Origin: Pirellulaceae bacterium
Lineage (GTDB): Bacteria; Planctomycetota; Planctomycetia; Pirellulales; Pirellulaceae
Reading direction: 5' to 3'
NCBI GenBank assembly: GCA_022448315.1
Contig: JAKVCA010000022.1
Location: 1-64,000, forward strand
Length of the DNA: 64,000 bases
Positions within the stretch are counted from its first letter, which is position 1. Every line of letters begins with the position of its first letter. The notes beneath the pieces are model-generated. The model saw nothing but the letters and a program-made list of their open reading frames with translations. It was not told where the DNA came from and made no database searches. Both the position numbers and the translations under genes were made by a program. Below are positions 56,736 through 64,000 of the stretch, one piece after another.

Positions 56736-58940
56736 CTACGGATTGGGACTTCCCGGTTCTTTCGGTTCGACCTCAAGAGGTTGGCCGGTGCGTTCCGGCC
56801 GCACTTCTAGATAGCGTTCAGAGGCAATCAACATCCGAGGCACTGCGGAGGGGGATTGCTGCCTTAAAGTTGACGCGGACCGGATGGTTGTCTCAGCAAG
56901 ATCCAACCACTCAGGTCGGTCCATCTTTTCACCGAGGTAGATAAGATTCAGTGCTGAAATTGAATTTCCAGAGGGCACGACGTTATCGACCGGGTTTTTT
57001 GCACGTGCGAGCAGGGACTCATGGTCATCCGAAGTGAAATAAAATCCACCGCCGGTCTCATCTAGAAAGAGGTCTACCTGCCGCTCCATCAGATTGGACG
57101 CCTTTTCCAACCACACTTCGTCCCCCGTGCACTCATGCAGAGCGATCAAACCGTCGATCAGGTTGGCATAGTCATCCACATAAGCTCTGAGGACCGGTTC
57201 GTCCTTGCCTTGCGTCCGGTAGAGTCGTCCCTCTTCATCCACCAGTTGATCCAAGACGGCATTCGCGACCCTCTCCGCCAATACCTGGAAGCGGGGCTCT
57301 TGTAGACAACGACTGGCATCGGCCAAGCCACGAATGGCCAAACCGTTCCAAGAGGCCAAAAACTTGGTGTCAGTCAACGGTCTTTCTCGTTGGTTTCTCA
57401 CCTCGAGCAGTTTTTCCTTGATCGGCTGGATTTTATTCAGCCACGCTTCCAGTTCCACGCCTTGTTGCTCCGCCGTTTCGCTTTGCGAGCGAGAAAGCAA
57501 AAGCACGTAGTCTTTCTCCTCAAAATTGGGCTCGCCCCCGACATCCCATATTGCCGCTGCCGTCGCCCATGCCTCGTCGCTGTTGAGCAATGAACGCAAT
57601 TCAGTCTCACTCCAGCGATAAAACTTTCCTTCCTCACCTTCGCTATCCGCATCCAAAGCCGACCAGTAAGCGCCGCAGGCATCCGTCATTTCCGTCTCGA
57701 GAAACTGGACGGTTTCTTCGACGACACGACGATAGTCCGGATTGTTCGTCAGCTGATAAGCCTGAGCGAAGACAGAAATCAGTTGGGCGTTGTCATAGAG
57801 CATCTTCTCGAAATGCGGGATGTGCCAGAATCGATCGACGCTATAACGATGAAACCCTCCAGCGAGCTGGTCGTAAATCCCGCCCTGATAAAGATGATCA
57901 AGGGTCTGGGTCAGCATTTCACGCGTTTTTGTATCCGCTTCATTTTTTCTGAGTTGCTCAAGCAGAAGAATAAGGTTGGAGGGTTCTGGGAATTTCGGTC
58001 GCTGAGATTCACTGGGGTTGAATCCGAACCCACCATGCTCGGGATCAAATTGCTCCGCCAATGCCTCAAGCCCATCCGCGATCGCGGCCTTCTCGAGTCG
58101 AAACAGTGGATTCGGGCGGTTCCCTGCAAGCTGCAACTGAGTCACTTCAGTCACCCGATCTGCATCGTTGCGGAGCGACGTTGGCGACTCCAACCAGACC
58201 GCTTGAATCCGCTTCAGCAGTGTCAAAAAACCAGTTTGAACGCCACGATCGCCATCTCGGGCGGGGAGATAGGTCCCTCCAAAAAATGGTTTCGCCTCGG
58301 GCGTCAGGAACATGGACAGCGGCCAGCCCCCGCCGCCGCCGGCGCCGGAAAGTTCATTGAATACATAAAGACTGGTCATGTAGATCTGGTCGACGTCCGG
58401 CCTCTCCTCACGATCGACCTTGATGCAAACAAAACTCTGATTGAGAAGTTTGGCGATCTCTTCGTCACTAAATGCTTCCCGCTCCATGACGTGGCACCAG
58501 TGGCAACTGGAATAACCGACCGACAGGAAAATGAGCTTGCCCTCCCGTTTGGCTTTCTCTAACGCTTCCGGTCCCCAGGGGTACCAGTCCACCGGGTTAT
58601 GCGCGTGCAACAGCAAGTAGGGACTGGTCTCTTTCGCAAGCCGATTAGGCTCTGTCCTTTCCTTCTGGGTTTTGCCTCCATTCTCGGTCTCCTGAGTCGT
58701 CGCGGGTGTCGCATTGGTCTCTGAGAAATTAACTTCTCGAGGTTGCGGATCCAGAGAAGCCCCTTCGGACGGCTCCGCCTGTGAGGGGGCGTCGTCAGGG
58801 GACGCCTGATTGACAGCCTGCGGATTGCAGCCGCCCGCCAAGATGATGCTCCCAACAACAATGGACCACAGGGCGGAGCAAACAACACGCGTGCGAACCT
58901 CCGAGGACACAGGTATCTCGGAAACAATAAAACGGAACAT
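56736..58940 (-). CDS. YyaL/SPATA20-type thioredoxin-domain lipoprotein
   Basis: ATG 58940 has AAGGA upstream; the frame continues to 59036. The 734-residue product has a lipobox ([11 protein letters not shown]). A thioredoxin-like domain (DUF255) follows: [40 protein letters not shown], the active pair [28 protein letters not shown]. After that come (alpha/alpha)6-barrel repeats like N-acylglucosamine epimerases ([27 protein letters not shown]). Relatives are cytosolic; here it is an exported, anchored version. Substrate unknown. Confidence 0.92.
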   Translation of the reverse strand: MFRFIVSEIPVSSEVRTRVVCSALWSIVVGSIILAGGCNPQAVNQASPDDAPSQAEPSEGASLDPQPREVNFSETNATPATTQETENGGKTQKERTEPNRLAKETSPYLLLHAHNPVDWYPWGPEALEKAKREGKLIFLSVGYSSCHWCHVMEREAFSDEEIAKLLNQSFVCIKVDREERPDVDQIYMTSLYVFNELSGAGGGGGWPLSMFLTPEAKPFFGGTYLPARDGDRGVQTGFLTLLKRIQAVWLESPTSLRNDADRVTEVTQLQLAGNRPNPLFRLEKAAIADGLEALAEQFDPEHGGFGFNPSESQRPKFPEPSNLILLLEQLRKNEADTKTREMLTQTLDHLYQGGIYDQLAGGFHRYSVDRFWHIPHFEKMLYDNAQLISVFAQAYQLTNNPDYRRVVEETVQFLETEMTDACGAYWSALDADSEGEEGKFYRWSETELRSLLNSDEAWATAAAIWDVGGEPNFEEKDYVLLLSRSQSETAEQQGVELEAWLNKIQPIKEKLLEVRNQRERPLTDTKFLASWNGLAIRGLADASRCLQEPRFQVLAERVANAVLDQLVDEEGRLYRTQGKDEPVLRAYVDDYANLIDGLIALHECTGDEVWLEKASNLMERQVDLFLDETGGGFYFTSDDHESLLARAKNPVDNVVPSGNSISALNLIYLGEKMDRPEWLDLAETTIRSASTLRQQSPSAVPRMLIASERYLEVRPERTGQPLEVEPKEPGSPNP

Positions 58941-59389
58941 GACGGATCCTTGGTTGGAAGATCGACTTAGCCTTTGAGGCTTCGTGTGGCCACTAGAGAT
59001 TTGAGCGATCTTAAGTTCAAACGCGGGGGTAGGCAATCAACAGCCACCGAATCTTCACAAAGACATTTGATCTTCACACGGCCACCTGAGCAGCCTCATT
59101 CCCAAAACAGCTCACCGCTCCATCTGAGCGGGAAGAGCCACCCCGAAGGGATTCGTCCCTCCCGAGCCAAAGCGAGTCACTTGGATGCAGTGAAAGGAAT
59201 ATCCCGCGCGTGCATCCGCTTTTTGCCAAACAGCGGCCCCATCCAAACTCGTCGGAGACCCCCGCACGAACGACCTTGTGAACCTCGCCCCTGAGAGGGC
59301 TGAACATGCGGCTCGGGCTCACCGGTTTCGAAGGGGTAATCTCAGTGTGACAACCCTTAAAACTCCGGGAAACGTCTGCAAAGTGGCCC
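58941..59389. other. gene-free stretch
   Basis: About 450 bp upstream of the tRNA-Gly/tig promoter and of the YyaL-like gene. A tetraloop hairpin AGGGA-TTCG-TCCCT lies near 59149. Nothing else is recognised. Confidence 0.4.
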
Positions 59390-59417
59390 TTGCAAAGCGA
59401 ACGACGCCCTTTATAAT
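59390..59417 (+). promoter_or_regulatory. promoter of tRNA-Gly (and tig)
   Basis: TTGCAA (59390-59395) and TATAAT (59412-59417), 16 nt apart, about 95 nt before tRNA-Gly. No terminator lies between the tRNA and tig, so it may serve both. Confidence 0.7.
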
Positions 59418-59515
59418 CCGGTTCTGATTTTTTAGGGTCGAGTGAGGCCGACTTCCTTGCCGAAGGGGTTAACCTCTGGATGGTGCCTAAAGGGTCGTGG
59501 CGAGAGCCAAAATAG

Positions 59516-59587
59516 GCGGGTGTAGCTCAGTGGTAGAGCACAACGTTGCCAACGTTGTTGTCGAGGGTTCGATCCCCTTCACCCGCT
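59516..59587 (+). tRNA. tRNA-Gly (anticodon GCC)
   Basis: 72 nt; acceptor GCGGGTG/CACCCGC; anticodon loop TTGCCAA reads GCC; T-loop TTCGATC. The acceptor and D arm match tRNA-Gly(TCC) at 28139. Confidence 0.97.
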
Positions 59588-59822
59588 CTTTTTATTGCCT
59601 TGAGTCGACCGCACGCAAATACCCACCCATGTGGGGCACACAAGCTGAAGGCATCTTGCTCTGACGCGACCCACGGGATCACTCACTCCCTACTCGTTGC
59701 TGGAATAGGCAACTCTCGATTTGGGGTGCAAAGCGTTTGGCGGTCACCGGCCTTAATCCTTTCGGGTGTTCGCACCACCCCTCAAAGCCTCTTGGGCAAC
59801 CTTTGTAGTAGATGGAAAGTTC

Positions 59823-61337
59823 ATGACCGAGACTGATCAAGAACGCACGGAAAACGATGACGTCGCGTTGGAAGCCGCTTTGGAGCAGGAGAATGCCAAG
59901 GAACCTTTGACCTTGGACATCAAAGTCGATTCCAAGAGCGCATGCGAACGCCATGTGACGGTGACCGTCTCTGAAGCAGACATTCAGCGGTACTTTTCTG
60001 AACAATTCGACGAACTGATGCCCAACGCCTCGGTACCTGGCTTTCGTCCTGGAAGAGCTCCGCGAAAATTGGTTGAAAGTCGATTCCGTAATCAGATTTC
60101 GGATCAGGTCAAAGGCTCGCTGTTGTTAGATAGCATGACACAGGTGAATGAGGAGCAAAGCTTCTCCGCGATCAGCGAACCGGATTTCGATTTCGAGGCC
60201 ATCAGCATTCCTGACAGCGGCCCACTGACTTACGAATTCGACATCGAAGTTCGCCCTGAGTTCGATCTGCCAGACTGGAAAGGTCTGGAACTTGAACAAA
60301 TCTCTCGAGACATCAACGATGATGACATCGATGGCCAAATCCGCCGCTTGCTGAGCTCTCAGTCAACGCTGGATCCAAAAGAGGGGGCAGTCGAGGCAGG
60401 CGATCACGTCGTCGTGAAAATTGGTGTTCAGAAAGACGGGAAGGCGTTGACCTCCTCCGACGAGATCACGGTGCCGGTGGTTCCGAAACTTGTTTTCCCC
60501 GAAGCGACCCTCGAATCGTTTGATGAGTTGGTTACGGGCGTGAAAGCGGGCGAGGAAAAGACGACTCAGGTCACCCTCAGCAACGACATTGAAAACGAAG
60601 AGCTTCGGGGCGAGGAACTGGAACTAACCTTCTCCGTTCTAGATGTGAAGCAGCAAAACACGCCGGAATTGACGGCGGAAGTGCTTGAGTCCTATGGAGT
60701 AGAAAACGAAGAGAAATTGCGGGAAGCAGTTCGATCTTCGCTGGAACGACAGGTCGAATATCAGGCCGGACAGAAACTTCGGCAACAGATCAGCTCGCTG
60801 CTGACGGGCTCGGCCGACTGGGACTTACCTCCCGATCTACTTCGTCGACAGTTCCGTCGAGAACTGGAGCGTTCCATTCTGGAGTTGAGATCGAGTGGAT
60901 TTGACGAGTCAATGATCCGTGCCTACGAGAACGATCTACGTCAGAACACGATGGCCAATACACGGACATCGCTCCAAGAGCACTTCATTCTGGAACGGAT
61001 TGCTGAAGAGGAAGGCATCGAGGACGACCCTCAAGATTACGATCTTGAAATCGCGATGATCGCCATGCAGCAAAACGACTCTCCTCGTCGCGTGCGTGCC
61101 CACTTGGAGCGTCGCGGGCAAATGGATGCTTTGCGAAATCAAATCATCGAACGCAAAGTGCTTGAACGGATCAAAAGTGAAGCGACGTTCAAGGAAGTTG
61201 AATACGAGTTGCCGAACGAAGCGTCCGAAGGTGTCGAATTCTCACTTGTCGGTGCGGCAAAAGACTCAGACATTCCGGAAGCCAAGTACTCGGAGGATGC
61301 TCCCAGCACCCCAGGTGGATCATCCAAGACCTCATAG
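59823..61337 (+). CDS. tig: trigger factor (ribosome-bound chaperone)
   Basis: ATG 59823 gives 504 residues; the frame is open to 59766. The ribosome-binding signature is clear (ASVPGFRPGRAPRKLVESRF, about residues 71-90). A short acidic extension precedes the N-terminal domain. The PPIase-like middle (AGDHVVVKIGVQKDGKAL) is reduced in its binding residues. The helical C-terminal cradle follows (LRRQFRRELERSILELRSSG, NTRTSLQEHFILERIAEEEG). It folds new proteins at the exit tunnel. The usual clpP neighbour is absent; it ends at its own terminator. Confidence 0.95.
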   Translation: MTETDQERTENDDVALEAALEQENAKEPLTLDIKVDSKSACERHVTVTVSEADIQRYFSEQFDELMPNASVPGFRPGRAPRKLVESRFRNQISDQVKGSLLLDSMTQVNEEQSFSAISEPDFDFEAISIPDSGPLTYEFDIEVRPEFDLPDWKGLELEQISRDINDDDIDGQIRRLLSSQSTLDPKEGAVEAGDHVVVKIGVQKDGKALTSSDEITVPVVPKLVFPEATLESFDELVTGVKAGEEKTTQVTLSNDIENEELRGEELELTFSVLDVKQQNTPELTAEVLESYGVENEEKLREAVRSSLERQVEYQAGQKLRQQISSLLTGSADWDLPPDLLRRQFRRELERSILELRSSGFDESMIRAYENDLRQNTMANTRTSLQEHFILERIAEEEGIEDDPQDYDLEIAMIAMQQNDSPRRVRAHLERRGQMDALRNQIIERKVLERIKSEATFKEVEYELPNEASEGVEFSLVGAAKDSDIPEAKYSEDAPSTPGGSSKTS

Positions 61338-61355
61338 GCAAACCGCAACTCATTC

Positions 61356-61382
61356 AGCGGGCGACTCATCGCCCGCTTTTTT
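61356..61382 (+). terminator. tig terminator
   Basis: AGCGGGCGA (61356-61364) pairs with TCGCCCGCT (61369-61377), 4-nt loop, then six T residues (61377-61382). Confidence 0.94.
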
Positions 61383-61498
61383 ATTGCGATTGGCGGTCAG
61401 CGGACCCGCTACGAAGTCTCATACTCCAGTCGCAACCCAAGGCAGCCTGACGAGTCTTCAGATCGCGCTTCCGCTTGTTTCGGCGGGCAAGTCCAATT

Positions 61499-61530
61499 AA
61501 AAAACCCGGCTTACCATGGGTCAGCCGGGC
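61499..61530 (-). terminator. terminator of the SUMF1-domain gene
   Basis: Minus strand: CCCGGCT (61529-61523 side) pairs with AGCCGGG (61511-61505), followed by TTTTTT (61504-61499). It lies 46 nt after the stop at 61576. Confidence 0.88.
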
Positions 61531-61575
61531 TCTTGAAATCGCGATAAATCCCTTGGACTCTTCGGGGCAACTCGA

Positions 61576-62802
61576 TCAGTTTCGCGCCTCGGCTTCCTTA
61601 TCTTTCAATTCTTCCCGGGCTTTTGGCAATTCCAGGTCGACAACGCCCCGCGCGCCACGACCTTCATTGTCAATACGATGGTCGGCCACCCACTCGACAT
61701 ACTCCACTCGAGCCTTCCAGTAAGCCTCTTTCGCCTCGTCAGTCTCTGGTGCGTTGAGGGGCCTCAGAAGCCGAATACCGACACCTGTCCCGGGGTATGT
61801 GGTGTACCACCACGGACTTTTTGGGACGTTGGGGTCATCGGCCTTCCATGCCTCATCATCGGACCCAAGTCGAGCGGCACTGCGACACTCCGCCGCTGTC
61901 ATTTCAAACGAACCTCCCCGAGCAACCAGAGGGTACTCTTTTTCAGGCCAGCGAATCGCTTCTCCCGCCGTCGCCTGATCACTTTTGATGAACCCATAAC
62001 CCTCTGGCGTGTAAGCATCCAATGTCCACTCAGCAACGTTCCCATAAATATCGTAGAGCCCCCAAGGGTTGGGTTTCAGCTCGCCAACGTCATGACGCAG
62101 CTCATCCGAGTTGTCTTCAAACCATGCGTAATCCTCGAGTTCATCAGGATCATCCCCAAAGAAGTAAGGAGTGTCTGTCCCGGCACGGGCTGCATATTCC
62201 CATTCCGCTTCGCTGGGAAGTCGGTAGAAATCTTCGCACAAAATACTGAGCCATTTGGTGTAATGCTTGGCCGCAAACTGGGTCATCGTTGCCGCGGGTT
62301 CACGCGGCCCTTCCCCTGCGGAATAGGTAAACGTCGGATCGTAGAGGTTTGAAGGTGCCGTCACCACATCCGGCCCATGTATGTCTTTGACGGCCCGCAT
62401 CTGAAAGGACTCAAACCCCTTAAAAATATCGTGCAGTTCCATGTAACGCTTGTACTCGTCCCACGTCACCTCGTACTTTCCGATCCAGAAGGGTTCGATG
62501 GAGATCGTCTTTTGAGGTCCCTCGGCTTCGGTCCGATCTGACTCGTCCTCAGGACTTCCCAACTGAAAAGTGCCACCTGGAATCGGAATCATCTCGAATT
62601 CGATCTCCGTCCCCGGAATCGTGGACTTGTAGGGCACCATGTAACCGCGATCCGTTTCAACAAACGGGCCCTCGGCAGGCTTATCTTTGACGAGCCCGGC
62701 AGGATCATCCTTTGCAGTCGCATTACATAGACTTCCCAGGGTCAGAAAACACCCTAACCACATACAAAAATGAAGTTGAGACATTCGAAAAACGACTGAC
62801 AT
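61576..62802 (-). CDS. exported SUMF1/FGE-sulfatase-domain protein
   Basis: ATG 62802 has GAGGA 8 nt upstream. The 408-residue product has a signal peptide (FCMWLGCFLTLGSLCNATA). The SUMF1 domain runs from about 65 to 350: FEMIPIPGGTFQLGSPEDES, FWIGKYEVTWDEYKRYM, RLPSEAEWEYAARAGTDTPY, GLYDIYGNVAEWTLD, VARGGSFEMTAAECRSAARL. The catalytic Cys pair of true formylglycine-generating enzymes is not evident (RGGSFEMTAAEC), so it is probably a structural or sugar-binding member of the fold, which is very common in planctomycetes. Confidence 0.9.
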   Translation of the reverse strand: MSVVFRMSQLHFCMWLGCFLTLGSLCNATAKDDPAGLVKDKPAEGPFVETDRGYMVPYKSTIPGTEIEFEMIPIPGGTFQLGSPEDESDRTEAEGPQKTISIEPFWIGKYEVTWDEYKRYMELHDIFKGFESFQMRAVKDIHGPDVVTAPSNLYDPTFTYSAGEGPREPAATMTQFAAKHYTKWLSILCEDFYRLPSEAEWEYAARAGTDTPYFFGDDPDELEDYAWFEDNSDELRHDVGELKPNPWGLYDIYGNVAEWTLDAYTPEGYGFIKSDQATAGEAIRWPEKEYPLVARGGSFEMTAAECRSAARLGSDDEAWKADDPNVPKSPWWYTTYPGTGVGIRLLRPLNAPETDEAKEAYWKARVEYVEWVADHRIDNEGRGARGVVDLELPKAREELKDKEAEARN

Positions 62803-63158
62803 GGTTTTCCTCGGTTTAGGTCATATTCAAGGTATCGCGATTACTTTAAGCGGTAGGTTCCCGGAACGGGAGGCCATGGATGAAGACGCGATACCGGGGA
62901 AGAGCAGGGTAGAGGACTGGCAGGAGCCCCAATGTCCCCGCAGGTACTATTATGTGCGGAACCTTGCCTCGGGTCCAACCCTGTCTTGCCGAAGCCGCGC
63001 TCAAGATTTTCATGGGATAGGACTTTGCAGGCAAATTTTGCATTCTACTACGGGAATGGCGATACTTTGATAGTCTGATATGGGCAAAACAACAACAACC
63101 TGCCTCAGCAAGGAATCACGGGAATTCCGCGTTCCATTTTCCGAGGAGAGACGAAGAC
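62803..63158. other. gene-free stretch between divergent genes
   Basis: About 350 bp with the promoters for the SUMF1-domain gene and the oxidoreductase expected. No element was identified with confidence. Confidence 0.4.
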
Positions 63159-64000
63159 ATGAGTGGTGCAGATAACCGCAGAACCTTTCTGAAAACCACA
63201 GCCATGGCTGGCCTCGCGGCCCCGATGGCCTCACGAAGTTGGGCGAGGACACTTGGTGCGAACGAATCGGTCAACATCGCATGTATCGGAGTTGGAGGTA
63301 AGGGAAACTCCGATATGATGGAGACCTCGGTGGGCCAGAACATTGTGGCCATCTGTGACATCGATGAGCAACGACTTGCTGCAGCTGGCGAACGCTTTCC
63401 CAACGCGAAAAGGTATACCGATTGGCGGAAGCTCTTGGAGCAAAAAGATATTGAGGCGGTCACCATATCGACGCCCGACCATACCCACGCTCCAGCGACG
63501 TATTCCGCAATCTCTCTGGGCAAACATGTTTACACCCAAAAGCCCCTGACTCACGACGTCCACGAGTCACGCATACTTACTCAGGCTGCTGAGAAAGCGG
63601 GCATCGTCTCGCAGATGGGAATTCAGCATCATTCGTCCGCCCGTCTGAAAATCGCGGTTCAGGTGATTCGCGATGGGGCCATCGGTGAAGTCTCCGAAGT
63701 TCATACTTGGACCGATCGTCCCGGCACCTTTTGGAAGCAGGGTTTGTCCCGCCCCGAATCGGGCGAGCAAGTTCCGAACCATGTCCACTGGGACCTATGG
63801 CTTGGCACCGCCCCCCAGCGTCCTTACGTCAACGGCATGTATCACGGCTTTCACTGGAGAGGCTGGTGGGATTTTGGTACCGGAGCATTGGGTGACATGG
63901 GTTGCCACATCATGGATCCGGTAATCAATGCTTTGGAATTGGGACCGCCAAAAGTCGTGTCCGCAGAAGGCCCCGCACCCCACCCGGAAAGTGGCCCGCT
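63159..64000 (+). CDS. Tat-exported Gfo/Idh/MocA oxidoreductase, C-terminus off the right edge
   Basis: ATG 63159 with GAGGAGAG upstream; 280 codons are in the window and no stop occurs. The start NRRTFLKTTAMAGLAAP is a twin-arginine signal. The Rossmann fold has VNIACIGVGGKGN, then VAICDIDEQRLAAA, VTISTPDHTHAP and the KHVYTQKPLTHDVHESRIL segment with the family's EKP-type Lys. The C-terminal half (HVHWDLWLGTAPQRPY, WDFGTGALGDMGCHIMDPVI) is the planctomycete sugar-oxidoreductase type with its conserved His. It probably oxidises a sugar or glycan unit in the periplasm with a bound NAD(P). Confidence 0.95.
   Translation, partial: MSGADNRRTFLKTTAMAGLAAPMASRSWARTLGANESVNIACIGVGGKGNSDMMETSVGQNIVAICDIDEQRLAAAGERFPNAKRYTDWRKLLEQKDIEAVTISTPDHTHAPATYSAISLGKHVYTQKPLTHDVHESRILTQAAEKAGIVSQMGIQHHSSARLKIAVQVIRDGAIGEVSEVHTWTDRPGTFWKQGLSRPESGEQVPNHVHWDLWLGTAPQRPYVNGMYHGFHWRGWWDFGTGALGDMGCHIMDPVINALELGPPKVVSAEGPAPHPESGP

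Noticed and set aside
57783-58562. 259-codon plus-strand ORF
   Set aside because: Antisense to the YyaL-like gene, which has clear domains.

Overview
The window looks like chromosomal DNA from a planctomycete, probably Pirellulales-like. The evidence is the mix of families: DUF1571, DUF4254, HTTM, FAIM-like small proteins, SUMF1/FGE-like secreted proteins, Tat-exported Gfo/Idh/MocA oxidoreductases, a sigma-70 factor with extra N-terminal helix-turn-helix units, and many exported proteins of unknown function. No rRNA genes and no CRISPR array are visible. All functional calls come from reading translations; no database search was run.

Layout. 1-13.3 kb: exported or membrane accessory proteins (a von Willebrand A protein running off the left edge, DUF1571, a tiny Cys/Glu protein, an HTTM pair, DUF4254, a HEAT/TPR protein, a protein with an STN-like end, a family 2 glycosyltransferase). 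13.5-21.8 kb: a metal-homeostasis island. It holds the decayed 3' end of feoB with its Cys-rich companion, a decayed PepSY membrane protein, a ferritin-like protein, a small gene behind a palindrome-controlled promoter, an N-terminally short hydrolase-like protein, a complete Mn/Zn-type ABC transporter of four genes, and scars of an IS66 transposase and a PD-(D/E)XK protein. 22-25.2 kb: a His/Glu-rich coiled-coil protein with tandem EGxY repeats, and a Tat-exported protein.

25.9-45.4 kb is the conserved transcription/translation core, all on the plus strand: sigma factor, tRNA-Thr(TGT)-Tyr-Gly(TCC)-Thr(GGT), tuf, tRNA-Trp, secE, nusG, rplK, rplA, rplJ, rplL, rpoB, rpoC, rpsL, rpsG, fusA. Hairpin terminators lie after tuf, between rplL and rpoB, and after rpsG. 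A TTGACA-N16-TATTCT promoter lies before rpsL.

45.4-64 kb is accessory again: a voltage-gated K+ channel-like protein, a 1-kb gene-free stretch with a 110-nt hairpin, tRNA-Leu, mqnE (futalosine menaquinone pathway), a caspase-like protease, a GNAT/CelD-like protein, DUF2071, a LecA-like exported protein, a YyaL-type thioredoxin lipoprotein, tRNA-Gly(GCC), trigger factor, an SUMF1-domain protein and a truncated oxidoreductase at the right edge.

The strongest candidate for something undescribed is a compact minus-strand transcription unit at about 55,154-54,986. It has a 12-nt perfect complement to the 16S rRNA tail, a 13-codon ORF whose codons form one side of a long nested hairpin, a second hairpin carrying an anti-SD-like CUCCUU loop, and an intrinsic terminator. 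The palindromic operator placed exactly between the -35 and -10 elements at 15,884-15,912, in the metal island, is the second.
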